From NCBI RefSeq assembly GCF_008831285.2, contig NC_045140.1, positions 22,586,131 through 22,650,130 of the forward strand: 64,000 nt of DNA. The letters run 5' to 3'. Below, piece after piece: positions 37,659 to 49,312 of this stretch (position 1 is its first letter; every line of letters starts with the position of its first letter). The notes beneath the pieces were generated by a model. That model was given only the letters and a program-made list of their open reading frames with translations, was not told the origin of the DNA and searched no databases. The position numbers and the translations under genes are program-made. Origin of the DNA: Nymphaea colorata (taxonomy: Eukaryota; Streptophyta; Magnoliopsida; Nymphaeales; Nymphaeaceae).

Positions 37659-38569
37659 TCTCTTTCTGGCTGAGCTTGTGAATTTTTGTCTATGTGAAAT
37701 CTTCATTGACGAACGTTAGTTACGTTTTGCCTGTATATTCCTATCCCCAGTTCCTATTTCTTTGTAAAAAGTGACTCTTTTCTTGTGTATTATCATGTCC
37801 TCTGTTGTTTGTCTTTGTTTCAAAAATGAGTAATGGTGCTTTTGCAAACCATGCTGTGGCTGCCTTTTCTTTCTGGAACGGATTTGGTATCTTGTCGTTT
37901 GGTTAAAAGTTATACGTGATGTTTTTCCAAAAATAAAATCATGAAGTTCTTGATACAGTGATAGCTATTGGTGTAGTATGCCTTTGAGTTTCCTTGATAA
38001 GTAATAAAAGATTATGTTAGACCACATTGATTTTTTAGACTCTTTTTTTTTTATTTAGACAGACTATGTTAGTTCACATTCATCAAATTGTATGGATGGT
38101 TATGGTTTTGAGAGGGACACACACACACATTTGAAAATGCATCGAATCAGTCCCTTTAATGGTCTTTTTGATAAAAACAATCACATAGATGTGATTGGCA
38201 CCTTTCACAATAGACAAATAGGCACAAATATCATGTTATTCGAACATATGAGATGGACTTTAGAAAGTAAAAGATTCAGGTATTTTAATTTTAAGGTCTC
38301 CTAAAATTTTCTTTGCACATATGGAAAATGTGAATGTTCTTGTAGGTTCACAATGTTTTGGATACGAATGACATTCATAAGATAAATTACAAAAAAAAAA
38401 AGTGAAAATTGTTAAAATTGAAGGAACTGGTGAAAACACAAAATGAAATCAGTAAACACTATATACATATATAGTTTTTTAACGGTGTCATTTATGCTAA
38501 CCCGCTTTAAGCCATTTCTCTAGTTTGCTTTCGTAGAACTTTTAATACTGCAACACATTCTCAACATCG
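37659..38569. other. 3' flank of the LRR-WD40 gene
   Basis: Follows the stop codon at 37658. AT-rich, with a (CA)n run near 38120. No gene supported. Confidence 0.4.
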
Positions 38570-38813
38570 ATGTTGTCGAAAATTAAGAAGAATTTCCTTG
38601 AGTTTCAATTTAATGTAATCGATCTGCTAAAAGATGGCGATATATGGGAAAGGATTCCCAGTACTTGACCTTGTAGAAATTAGGTTCAAAGTCGCTGTTG
38701 AAGACCTTTCTCATCGTCCTTACCTCTACCATATGGGGACAAGAAACTTTGATTTATATTACGAAGAAGGCAGCTGCTCTGTGCCCTTTATTGTCGGGGC
38801 CAAGCTGCATTAG
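38570..38813 (+). pseudogene. Unassigned coding-like remnant in two frames
   Basis: From 38570 one frame opens MLSKIKKNFLEFQFNVIDLL and stops after 32 codons. From 38634 an overlapping 59-codon frame (ATG to TAG at 38813) includes VLDLVEIRFKVAVEDLSHRP and YLYHMGTRNFDLYYEEG. The composition looks like a globular protein rather than chance translation, and the two frames could be parts of one gene split by a frameshift. I do not recognise the family. It could also be chance. Confidence 0.25.
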
Positions 38814-40327
38814 ATTCTTCTTTGGTCGGTCAATTTTTGTTTTGAATCTTAAATGTGTCAACTCTGTGTGCTGTAAAAGAAGAAGAAGTCATTGATGCAC
38901 ATCCTAATCAAGCCTTGTATCTTGTGGGGTTCTCTTCTGACAATAATATAATATATTTTACGGCAAATAAGATGATAACCCAAAAGGAACTGTCAGAAAC
39001 CTTCATCCAACACAGTGATTTGTCAAAACCAAAAATATTCATATCCAATGGCCACTTGAAACAGGACTCTGAACTTACTCTCTGCATATTTTGAAATTTT
39101 GTTGGTGCTTTACACACACTGATTTGGCGAGCAATTTCCAGAACTGATTAGCGTTTGGGCAAACGGGATCAAAATCCGTTGGGCATGTCGACATTCCGCG
39201 TGCGTGAATCAAAAGTAAGTAAGGATGCGCGTATGTATATCGCTTTCGCACTTTTCCGTCAAAAGAAGGTCGGTTCCAGCCCTCTCCACGAACCCAACCC
39301 AGTCCTCAGACTGAGCTGCACCCCTCAAGTCGTTGTGGATCTTGGAGCCTGTCGGTGCACCTGGGCACGAGCCCACGATAGCCTGGTATATTGAATAGAC
39401 TGGACCTCGATCATTAGCGGTGAGTCAGGTTCTGGGTCAGTCGGTACAGTAGGGTCGACCCGTACTGGACCGGTCAGGTGGTCGCAGGGGCGAAAGGAAA
39501 GGGGGGGCCGCCTAGGCCAATGTAAAAATTAATTTTTTTTTTCTTTCATGTATTTTTTGAATTGTAGTTCAGTTTGACCCTACCCAAATTCAACCCCGGA
39601 GCCCCCATTTGGCCGGCTCCTCTTCTTTGACGTGACATTGACACCTCAAAAAAAAATTATCAAAAAGATGCTCTACTTTAATGTAATCTAATCTGAAAAA
39701 TACTCAAAGACAACCGAGAGTTCCATTTCTTAACGCACATAAAACAAGCTAATAAGTTCGAGACATGGCCCCAGTTTAAGATCAATGGCAATTACCGATC
39801 TTCTTGAAATAATTATTGGTAAAAATCGCTTTTCTAGGCTTCAGGTGGGTGATGAACCAAGTGGGTGTTTATCATTCAACTCTTAAATTGCTTTAAACTC
39901 GCATTTTGTTGGGCTTTCTTTTCTTACATGTAATGCATGATCTCGTATCATCAAAATTGAGAAAGGAAAAAGGCGACTTAAACATATTAATAAGAGAAGC
40001 CACATTTGGTAATTGATACTCATACAAAAAAAACTGTTATGGGCATTTGATACAGTCAAATTTTCGATCTACCAGTGAAAATCTTTTAGAATATTAGAGC
40101 TGCTTTAAAAGCATATTGCTGCAAGTCAGTTGAAGCCGCTTGAAAATTAAAGCAATCTCTCCCTCTTTTCATTCCTCTTAGTTGCTGCTCTCTCTTACTC
40201 TCCAGGATGTCTCTCTCCCACCAACCAGACATTTAATAATGAAGGGCTTGGCGCGCTGCCAGAATGACGGTGGCCAGCTCATTGCCAATTGAGCTTGAAC
40301 CTCCCTCTCTCTCTCTTTCTCCCTCCT
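38814..40327. other. Spacer upstream of the snakin gene
   Basis: A GC-rich stretch at 39160-39620 contains GGGGGGGCCGCC next to a T-rich tract and CCCCATTTGGCCGGCTCC, reminiscent of decayed transposon ends. No gene supported. Confidence 0.4.
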
Positions 40328-40335
40328 TATAAATA
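40328..40335 (+). promoter_or_regulatory. TATA box of the snakin gene
   Basis: TATAAATA just after a CT-rich tract (about 40301-40326) and 146 bases before the ATG. A strong, well-placed plant TATA box. Confidence 0.75.
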
Positions 40336-40473
40336 GGTTACGTGCGTCTGCTCTGTTCTGCACCCACCACACTGCCGAAGGTTCAGTGTCATAAGAACGG
40401 ATCTCCGTCATCTCCTTTTATTCTCCACGGTTCACCTCCTTGTCAGTTGTCACCCTTCAGGAGAAGAACAATC

Positions 40474-40894
40474 ATGAAGCCTTCAACTCTGGCCGCCTTC
40501 CTACTGGTTCTGCTATGCCTGTCTTACTTCCCTCAAGGATCAATGGCTGCTCCTGGTAAGTGCTTTCTGATTCGGTTTTTAACTTGTTTGTTGCTACATT
40601 CATATGAATTCTTTCTTCATGGCGTTGGTGGGATCGAGCTTTTGGTTTTCCTGGCTTCTTTCCGTTGCTGAACTTTTCTTCTTGTCTGCTGGTGGGTGTT
40701 GGGGTTCAGGAATGTGCGGGCTGAAGTGCGGGATGAGGTGCGCGAAGGCGGCGGTGAAGGATCGCTGCCTAAAGTACTGCGGCATCTGCTGTGCGGAGTG
40801 TAAGTGCGTGCCCTCCGGCACCTACGGCCACAAGGACGAGTGCCCTTGCTACAGGGACAAGAAGAGCGGCAAAGGGACGCCCAAGTGCCCTTGA
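40474..40894 (+). CDS. Snakin/GASA cysteine-rich peptide, 88 residues, two exons
   Basis: Secreted peptide of the snakin/GASA family, whose members act in defence and in gibberellin- or stress-linked growth. Exon 1 (40474-40555) encodes the signal peptide [20 protein letters not shown], with probable cleavage after QGSMA. Exon 2 (40710-40894) encodes the GASA domain. The GT-AG intron splits a Gly codon. The mature part has the full set of twelve cysteines: [25 protein letters not shown], then CPC and a final C two codons before the stop. The core [18 protein letters not shown] and CPCYRDKK is closest to the snakin-1 subgroup. Length fits the family. A TATA box lies upstream and AATAAA downstream. 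No oddities. Confidence 0.96.
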
Positions 40895-40975
40895 ACGGAT
40901 GCACAGTCAGAGGCAGAGAGATCAGAGAGAGACGATGTTTAGGTGGTGTTTGATGGTGTCTTTAGACCATATATG

Positions 40976-40981
40976 AATAAA
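40976..40981 (+). terminator. Poly(A) signal of the snakin gene
   Basis: AATAAA 82 bases after the stop codon, a near-ideal position for a short plant 3' UTR. Confidence 0.6.
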
Positions 40982-42450
40982 AACATGGCTGTCGTCTTTT
41001 GGTAGCTTGAGTGTGATCTTAAGCAGTTCGTGGCTTTTGGTTCCTGCATGTTCTCTCATTTTCTTTAGAACTTTTCTGTTGCTTTGTTCTTTTCCATTCT
41101 ACCATCTGTCAGGTTCCTTTGTATAAAGTATTTAGATCAGTGGTGTGAAACAGAGCTCTCTGGCTTTGCTACTGAATTTTTTATTTACACTGAAACCGGA
41201 TCTCTCTCTCTCTCTGTCGCTGTGCATGTCTCTGTTCTTGAAGACGGTCGGTCGATTTACTGAATGATAGGAAGACGAGTGTCTGTGGCCTGTGGCCTCC
41301 GAATCTTCGGTCTCAGGATTTCACGTGAAGCGGAGCTTTTTCCTTTTAATTTCTGAATTTTGCAGCTCAGGCCTGGAATTCTGTTAACAAAGAAACTCGG
41401 TTATTGACGCCCGGAATTCGATTTTTGGAACTTGAAATCGTGAAAAAATGCGAACATTTAATATTACCACCACACTTCCTGCGTGATTTTATGAAAGCCT
41501 CGCTTTTTGCCGTGGCACTAGCGGCGGGAAAACGCGCCAGATCGTGAGCGGCCCACTTCAGAGGTAAGTGTTGAGATCTAGAAGCTAGTGAGATCTTTGA
41601 GTTGATCGAGATCTAACTTTTTAATTTTATGTGGACGTATGGAGAATCCTCCGAAATTCAGGGTTCTTTCCTCTTATCTCTGGGATTCACCTCCTCTTTG
41701 TCTCTGGGATGAGGGATTTGAGTAAGAAGTAGGACATTCTATTCTTAATTGGAATGTAGTATATCTACTGTAAAATTCACAGTTCAGGATAAATAATATC
41801 TATGAGAATTGAATAGTTCGGGTAAATAATATCTATGAGAAATGAATTGACAGTTCAGATGAATAGCAGAATGGAAATGGACGATCAAACTGTAAAATTT
41901 ACTGTTCATGTAAAATTTACTGTTCAATACACAACATCTATGAGAATTGAATTAAATTGACGAGGACTTGGTCTCTCTTCCCAGCTGGACCAGTACAACT
42001 GAAAACAATAAATAAGGGTAAATCTTATACAGAATGAGCAGGAAAACGGTGAATCATGTCCGAGCTATGAAAGGAGAAGAAAATGGTTTGCCGGACATGC
42101 GATAGAATCCGACGGAGTTGGTACATGAATTTTAACAAGTGCCGGCGATCTGGAGAAAAAAACCGCTCGATAAGATGGGAGTTAAAAAAAAAAAAAGTCG
42201 TTTATGAAAACTCTACTTATATAGATTTTTATTTAACTCAAGCAGCTAAATGCAAAATATTTCAAAAAATATGTATAATTGTAATTTGTCTCTTTAAAGA
42301 ATGAGAATTAGTTTTATACACAATACATTCGTATTTATTCATTGTGTGCGCGTGTGTCCATGTATATATAATTAAAACAACACATTTACGATCGAACTTC
42401 AGGATTTCGGGCTTCATTGTGGAAGGAAGGAGCACGCTTCTTTGAATTGT
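40982..42450. other. Spacer with short local repeats
   Basis: No gene supported. At 41768-41958 the words GTAAAATTYACTGTTCA and AATAATATCTATGAGAA recur two to three times each with about 30-60 base spacing, a small degenerate tandem array. Confidence 0.5.
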
Positions 42451-43528
42451 TTTCTCGACCAATTAGTTGAAAAAGTTGCAGTGGCGCGCCATTTTTGTGT
42501 CTAAAATACCAAATCCCTCTTTTTCTTGTTTTGAACTGAAAAACTTTTCTGTTTTCTCCCATTCTCTTGCTCTCCGCCTGTTCTCTCCATCTCTGATTTC
42601 CCGGCGACTATCTTCGGCCGACCCTTTCTTTCGGGTAAGCATCTCTCTCTCGTCGGTCATCCACCGCCAGGCCGTCGCACTGGTTTTCCTTTTTTACCTC
42701 TCTCTCTCGTCGGCCAGCCACCCCCAGACCGACGCAGACAGGGACCGCGCCTACTTCATTTTCTTCGTCTCTCCCTCTCTTGCTCTCCTTCGTGGGCTCT
42801 GTGTCTATGGCGTCATACAGCGGGGGGTCGTCATGAGCGGCGGAGACGTCATTGCCCGGGCTCAATTCGTCGCCGGCAAGACCTTCATGTTCGCCCTCGC
42901 CGTCTGCCATATGGTTGAGATTGGCACCCGACATTATGTGCAGCCCTGTTTATATACTTCCCTTTTTCTTCTTTACATTTTTTGCTTTGTTCTTCTCCTT
43001 CGATATCGTGGCTTGATTGGCACGGGAAGAGTTGCTCTGTATTTCCTTCCGTTTGCTCTTCTTGTATAATTGGGCTTTCTCAGATCAGGCAAGTTGTTGG
43101 TGCTACCAACACAGAACCTGTTTGTTTGTTTTCTTTTGGTCTACAAAACATGCTGACAAACAGATTTTGGGATCCCTACAACCGACGGTTTCTAGTTTTG
43201 CCTATTTCTGCAATATGGTCAGCAATTCCACTGTCACGATCTCCATTGATTAAATTTTAGTCTGAACTTTTCTTTGTTATTGTTCTCCCAAGGAAAGCCG
43301 GATATCACCAGTCACTACAAGCTGCAACCGTTGCAATTTGTTATTTCATCAAAGGTTAGACGGTAATTTGTAATTCTGTCTGTTATTTGACAAAGAATTG
43401 AGCACCGTTTTATAAAATGCTCAAATTCAAATGTCGAGATGTCCCTCTTCGCTTTCCGCATCTCACGTACTTCGACTTCTGGACGCAGAGAGGAGGGGCG
43501 GACAGGAGAGGGGAATTACGAATCCAAA
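42451..43528 (+). other. Leader-like region upstream of the thioredoxin-like gene, with a GC-rich open frame
   Basis: CT-rich sequence with a strong-looking donor (GGGTAAGC near 42633) resembles a 5' UTR exon. An ATG at 42832 opens MSGGDVIARAQFVAGKTFMF and runs to 43069; its first 35 codons are GC-rich as in coding DNA, then it turns hydrophobic and T-rich. It may be an upstream exon, a small separate gene or chance. I do not recognise it. Confidence 0.3.
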
Positions 43529-45928
43529 ATGTCATCCATGGACGAAGCAGCAATTCAACAGGTGAAATCTTGTTCCCCCTCCCAAGAAGAAATGGGGATA
43601 TGGATTCTTTCTTCTTCTTTCTCTTCTTTTAGAAGATTTAGGGATTTTGTGGGTTTGCAGATCATGGAGAAGCAGATCCTGACGGTGGCGAAGGCGGTTG
43701 AGGACAAGTTGGACGACGAGATCACTGCGCTTGACCGGCTAGACCTCGACGATCTGGAGGCGCTGAGGGAAAGGAGGTTGCTGCAGCTCAAGAAGATGGC
43801 CGAGAAGAGGAGCCGGTGGCTCTCGCTAGGCCACGGAGAGTACCAGGAGCTGCAGTCCGAGAAGGATTTCTTCCCGGCCGTCAAGGCCAGTGATCGCGTC
43901 GTCTGCCATTTCTATCGAGAGAACTGGCCTTGCAAGGTTCCAGACAGATTGGTCCTTTGATCTTCTTAATTTTTGCTTTATATGCTCTAGATTGTGGTTC
44001 ATCCCTGTCTTCTGGGTTCTGAAACCCTAGCTAACAGCACTCGTTAAACGTGAAATTCTGTGGAAATAATGGATTCTTTGGGTAATGTTCCTTCCCGTAA
44101 GAAATTAAACAATGTATATCCAGATTCTCCGGAGCATTTGGATTGGGAAGGAGAAAGGTCGTCTGGTAGGCTTTCCATAATTTGTATGGAATTGGAAGAA
44201 GTCCAATTCTATGATATCATGGAAATTATTTCGGCCAGTGCAAGGTAGGAACAAACTGGAAGCGCGAATTGTTGCTGGTGAACAAGCGCTACATGTCCCT
44301 TAATGATATGTTCAAATTTTACAAGAAAACTAGGACAAGACAGCCAATGAGGAGGCTATTGCAGTCCATCTCAGGGGCACGGACCAACATTCTAGAACAG
44401 AGATTGAGGGAGAAATGAAATGAAAAGAAGTTCAAGCATGCTGCCTGAAAAACAGAGTCCATATTCATAGCTGTGAGATTATGTTCTCAGTCTGCGCTTC
44501 AGTATTTTCAGCATGGTTGTGTTAGAATGTTGTTCGGGATTAGGTTGTTTTTTCTATATGAAACCCATTTTTTTCGAAGGATTTGGTGCATATGGCCTGA
44601 CTTTTGTTGCTTTTCTAACCCTCCTTACTTCAAAAAGCAAAAGAGAAAATAAAGGAACCTGCTCGTTCAATGCCAGCATAAAATTTAGGACGTGTTTTTA
44701 CTGACTATATCATGTGAAATTGTCTGTTGGCCTTGATGGAGAAAAATTATTCAAGAAAACATTGGAAGGCAGGTAATCTCTACGTCTTCATGCATTCTAA
44801 TTCCCGGGGAACTGATTTTATAATAGAATTCTTAGTCCAGAGGCCAATTTATTTTTCAGGAAGTTCTTTCAAAACTGTGTTCAAGATTTTGGTTGTAAGG
44901 TTAAACCTAACCTCTTTGTTCAGATGATCTTCCCGTGTTGATAGATATGGATAGAGTGCCAACACATACTCCCTTCTTGGTAAACGACCTCAATTACTGT
45001 GTAATGCATGACCTGGAAGGAAAAAATATTTAGTTTCAAAGCTCTGGTGTAGTTATCTGATTGGTGCCTTTAGCATAATTGAAGCCAATTGAACATGACA
45101 AATGGATCGTTTCATCATCAAGTGATATTAATTTTGGCTTGGTTTCTCTATTGTTGCATGCACATCTCAACTGGGTTTTACTCTATTTCTCTGAGCCTAT
45201 GTGGTTGTTCTTGGTTTTTGGGTTGGTTTGGATATTGTTGCGTCATTTTGAATTCCAGGATTGTGGTTTTCACAAACTGTCTTTCCCTTCCAAGATATTA
45301 TATGAAAAATTCAATCACAAACAGTGTTAAGAAAGTGTATTGAAGACAGCTTCAAGATTCATATTACATATTCTAATGCTTTATTTACTTTGAAATCTTT
45401 GTAGGTGGTGGACAAACATCTGAGTATTCTAGCAAAGCAGCACATAGAAACTCGCTTTTTAAAGATTCATGCGGAGAAGAGCCCCTTCCTGGCTGAAAGG
45501 CTCAAAATAGTTGTTTTGCCAACGTTGGCCCTAATAAAAAATGCCAAAGTTGAAGATTATGTGGTATGAGGATGTTTTCTTCTGTCATTATCACAATCCT
45601 CTTATTACTTTTGGTGGCTTTCATTTGTTATGTCATCGGAGAATGGGAGGATTCATCCTCAATGTATATTGGTTCGTCCTCTCAATGCATTTGATGTTGG
45701 CAGGTTCTTATTACGTTTGGGCTCATTGTAGCTTTTCATGTTCAGGTTGGCTTTGATGAGCTTGGTGGAACTGATGATTTCAGCACGGAAGAGCTGGAGG
45801 AGAGGCTGGCAAAATCGCAAGTAATCTCATTTGAAGGTGAATCGTCTGCAAGCCGTTCTACTGCCAAGGCTGCAAACAAAAGAAGCGTTCGACAAGCCGA
45901 CAAACAGGGTTCTTCAGACTCCGAATAA
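43529..45928 (+). CDS. TXND9: Thioredoxin domain-containing protein 9 homolog, 216 residues, four exons
   Basis: Cytosolic phosducin-like protein; animal and yeast relatives bind the CCT chaperonin and modulate tubulin and actin folding. Exons: 43529-43561, 43661-43936, 45405-45563, 45746-45928, all GT-AG, phase 0. The start MSSMDEAAIQQ joins IMEKQILTVAKAVEDKLDDE. The diagnostic helical N-terminus has LDRLDLDDLEALRERRL and MAEKRSRWLSLGHGEYQEL. The thioredoxin fold follows (about 75-165): VVCHFYRENWPCK, IETRFLKIHAEKSPFLAERL, IVVLPTLALIKN, DYVVGFDELGGTDDF. The usual CxxC is replaced by WPCK, as in this family, so it is not an oxidoreductase. The 99-base first intron has no stop in frame, so its retention would insert 33 residues. 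A run of Ser and basic residues ends the protein. Intron 2 (1.5 kb) holds an unassigned coding-like scrap. Confidence 0.94.
44060..44418 (+). other. Unassigned coding-like fragment in intron 2 of the thioredoxin-like gene
   Basis: A frame from 44060 to 44248 (MDSLGNVPSRKKLNNVYPDS, then EHLDWEGERSSGRLS) is followed in another frame by VGTNWKRELLLVNKRYMSLN and a basic tail RQPMRRLLQS, ending at a TGA at 44418. The charged, balanced composition resembles real protein more than random intron. It could be an alternative exon or a captured gene scrap. I do not recognise it. Confidence 0.25.
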
Positions 45929-48900
45929 TTGACTCGCAACCTCTGCTCTTTTCCCTTCCTTTTTGGTGAATATTATAAAATACCAGGTTTTCTGCATCTG
46001 TCCTCTGATCCTGTGAGGAAAGATGGTCGAATCGTGAACTTTGCTGCTTCTATCATTTTTGTAAAATGGCAAGAATTTGAGCAGGCTCTGTCTGAAGTAA
46101 ACTATCCCATTAGTCCGGTGCTATTTTTGTTGGTAAATCTTTTCTTTGGAGTGAAGAAAAATTTGATCCTGCCTTGTGTGTAGGGTTTTGGGTTTAGGGA
46201 AATGTTTATATTTTCTTTGATGGAAACGGTATATCCTGTCAATTAGAGTGTGGTATATTTCATTAATTAGAGTGTTGCATACCTCACCGTTTACATTTCA
46301 GGAAGCAGCCCCTGAGGTTTCCCTGCAGAACCATACTGACAATAAGACTTTCACTAGCTTGTCAGCTTGATCAGTTATGCTACTAGCTCGCTAGTCCAAC
46401 CAGTTCTGCTACTCCCTTTAAAACCGAACATGTGAGGGAAAACGACGCTTAACAACTTCGAGCTGGATCGATTCAAGTAGGCACCTCATGTAACTGGACC
46501 CAGCATATTATGGAAAATAGGTTGGTCTTTGTGAACAACTGCCACCAATCCAGATGTTCACACCTACCACCACCGCTACTTTGCCCATCGTCTTTGAAAA
46601 ATGTAGCCAAGTCCAGTTTCCTTTATCCGAAGACGGAGATGCGAACATGTCAGTGGTGAAGGATTAATATGTGTAGACATGCAAATCAAATGCACGAAGT
46701 GGAGCACTATTGGGGCTCCACCCTCCACTATCGGAATTCACTCCTGCTCCAGATCAGTTGTCGAAGGGAAACTTCGGACACTGTGTTTCACAAATTTACT
46801 TGATTCAGGAAAATGCAACTTTCAGAGTCCTTGGTTTGGGTCACTTTATTTTACCGATTTACTTGATTAAGGAAATATGTTGGTTTCAGGCGATTCTCAG
46901 ATCCATGTGCGAACCCTAATCAGATTCAACTGCTTATCTAAATGGTTTCTGGACAAAGCGTGCTGAATCCGTCCGCTAATCCGGGTAAGTATTCATGTAT
47001 GCTGACTCGTTGACGTCATGGACAGAGGTGCTCGTCTGGAGGGGATATCGCGCGTTTCATTTTTCATGCCACAATTGGACGTGGATCGAAAGTCTCGACA
47101 GCCGGTTGGTTTAGCAGGACAATTAATTATCTCGGACCTGATCGGATCTCAAGATCTTCAGATTTTGAAATGCATGGTGGACTTCAGATCAAACCCACCA
47201 CTCTTGATATTAAATCAAACCATTCGACAATACAAATGGACTTCAGATCAGACCCACCTCCTAGGCTCCTCCGATCTTAGATCACACCTCTTGACTACAT
47301 AAATTTAACATTTTGGTTTCGCCTAAGACCTTTAGTTTGATAAAGTATAAACCATTAATTCCAATGTGCACTTTTTGAGCTACATTAATCCCATGCATTT
47401 AAAAACCCTGGCTTTCAAGACACAACCAATCGCCGATCGTCTTTGATGGACATGTTGGTTCATAATTTTTTTAAGGGTCCATAGTAATAGTTCTAACCGT
47501 CTCTCTTTGTGGTTTGCGCTCCCGCTAAAGCTTTTCACTTGAAGAGAAGAAGAGAAAATTATCAGCGAGAAGGGAACACAGAGAGAAGAGGTCTCAATAC
47601 CCATCCATGATTCAAATATAGCTCAAATATAAGTTCCCATTAGTCTTCAGACTTCGATTTGAAGTTATTCAATATGTACACAGGCATCCGTATCCGATTA
47701 CATAAAACGCTAAAACAGTTTCTCTTTGAGTTTGAGCCAGATTTCGACATGGTAATAACCATGCCTGATCAGAATGTGATCCATTGGCATTTCTACTGAC
47801 AAATTGGTAAATAATCTTCCAACAACACCCGGAGTCTGACGACAGACAGTTCAATTACGTGGGACTTTAAAGATCTCCAAAAAGTTGACATTGAACCTGG
47901 ATGATCTTGCAACCCACCTTTCAACACGGATGTCCATCGTGCATGTCATCTTTTGCAGTTTAGGAAGCACAGTCTGGGGTTTGAACTAGAGTTGCGCTGC
48001 TTATGCACCACCAGCCCATTCCAGTTGTGGTACGCCCTTTGAGGCAACCAGTAATGTCCTTCCCTCTTCCCCAATACCTTCATTTTTTAAGTTGACATAG
48101 TGTAGTAGGAAACTTTGACGAAAGGCTATATATCATTAGACTATGCTAATAGAAGGTCGGACGCCCAGCTCCCAACCAGCTGGTCTCGGAAGAGCCTATC
48201 CTTTCAGCTATAATTTCAATAATTTCAAGTACACACCCCACAAGGCTACAAGCTTCACATTCCTATTCTTTTATTATAGGCCTTAATCTTGTAAAGGATT
48301 GCCCCTCAAAAGAATCCTCAACATGACACCATTTAAAATCACAACATGTTGGGAAGATACGAAAATCTATGCGTGTCAACGTTCTCATAGTGTTACCATT
48401 GTCGCATAAGAACTACAGTTGAGACAGAGCTTGAAACTTCCATCCTCTGAATTGATATTCTAACTGAAATTATTGACATACTGAATATAAGAGGTCATCG
48501 GTTGGTAAGTTAAAGTGTATCTGAGGTATAAAAGTCAGGCCTGAAAATGGAAGATTGGGAGATAAAGGAAAGGCATGAACTTTAATTCCCTGCTAGGCAG
48601 TAGGATAAAATACTCCTGCGCACTCACTAGAAGTTTCAAAAGTTTCAAAAGGAAAGACAAGGAGACTACGTAAGACTTGCCAGTAAAATTGAAAGACTAT
48701 CTTTAGACAATTAAAAAAATAATAAACGTGTGGCGTAGATAACGATCAAAACGTGGTCCCTTGTGCAAAAGTTTCCGTATCACGTACGCACAGCTCCAGC
48801 CAAAAGGGTCTGCAGTGGTTCCCAAGTTCAAACCTTCGCAGAGTAAATGGAGAAAACAGAAAAAAGTAGACAACAACCAACAAGCAGTTCTTCTTCACGT

Positions 48901-49312
48901 AAGAAACTATCAACAAACCAATCTTAATTGCACTATTAAAACATTACTGTATAACAAAAATAAAAGAACAACATGTGCTACAAATTAAATGGAACCTCAC
49001 AAAGGAGAAAACGGAAAAACTACCTATGTACCAACACTGACCATAGCTTAAAATCAGAGCGGGTTGTATGCAACACCACTCCAACTCTAAGTTCGTGGTA
49101 GATGCCCCTTCCTTTCCTGTAACTCTACATCTATGGACGTCCAAAATCTTCATAAAGGCTGCCACTATACATCAAAACTGTTTATATGTTCCAAGTATAA
49201 AAAAATAGCGACCTGCAGCAGCAAAAGCATTATTTTGCGCAGTTTTTGCAGATTAAACATGGATCCTAGAACAAAGACTCAACGTGCTTGGTTAGTTAAA
49301 CTTAATACTGGA
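45929..49312. other. Spacer between convergent genes
   Basis: Holds the 3' UTRs of the thioredoxin-like gene (plus) and the Pumilio-family gene (minus). A 22-base direct repeat TGGACTTCAGATCARACCCACC occurs at about 47188 and 47237. No gene seen. Confidence 0.4.

Noticed and set aside
42608-42934. Minus-strand frame of 108 codons, acidic and basic
   Set aside because: It is the complement of CT-rich leader sequence and has no start context or known motif.
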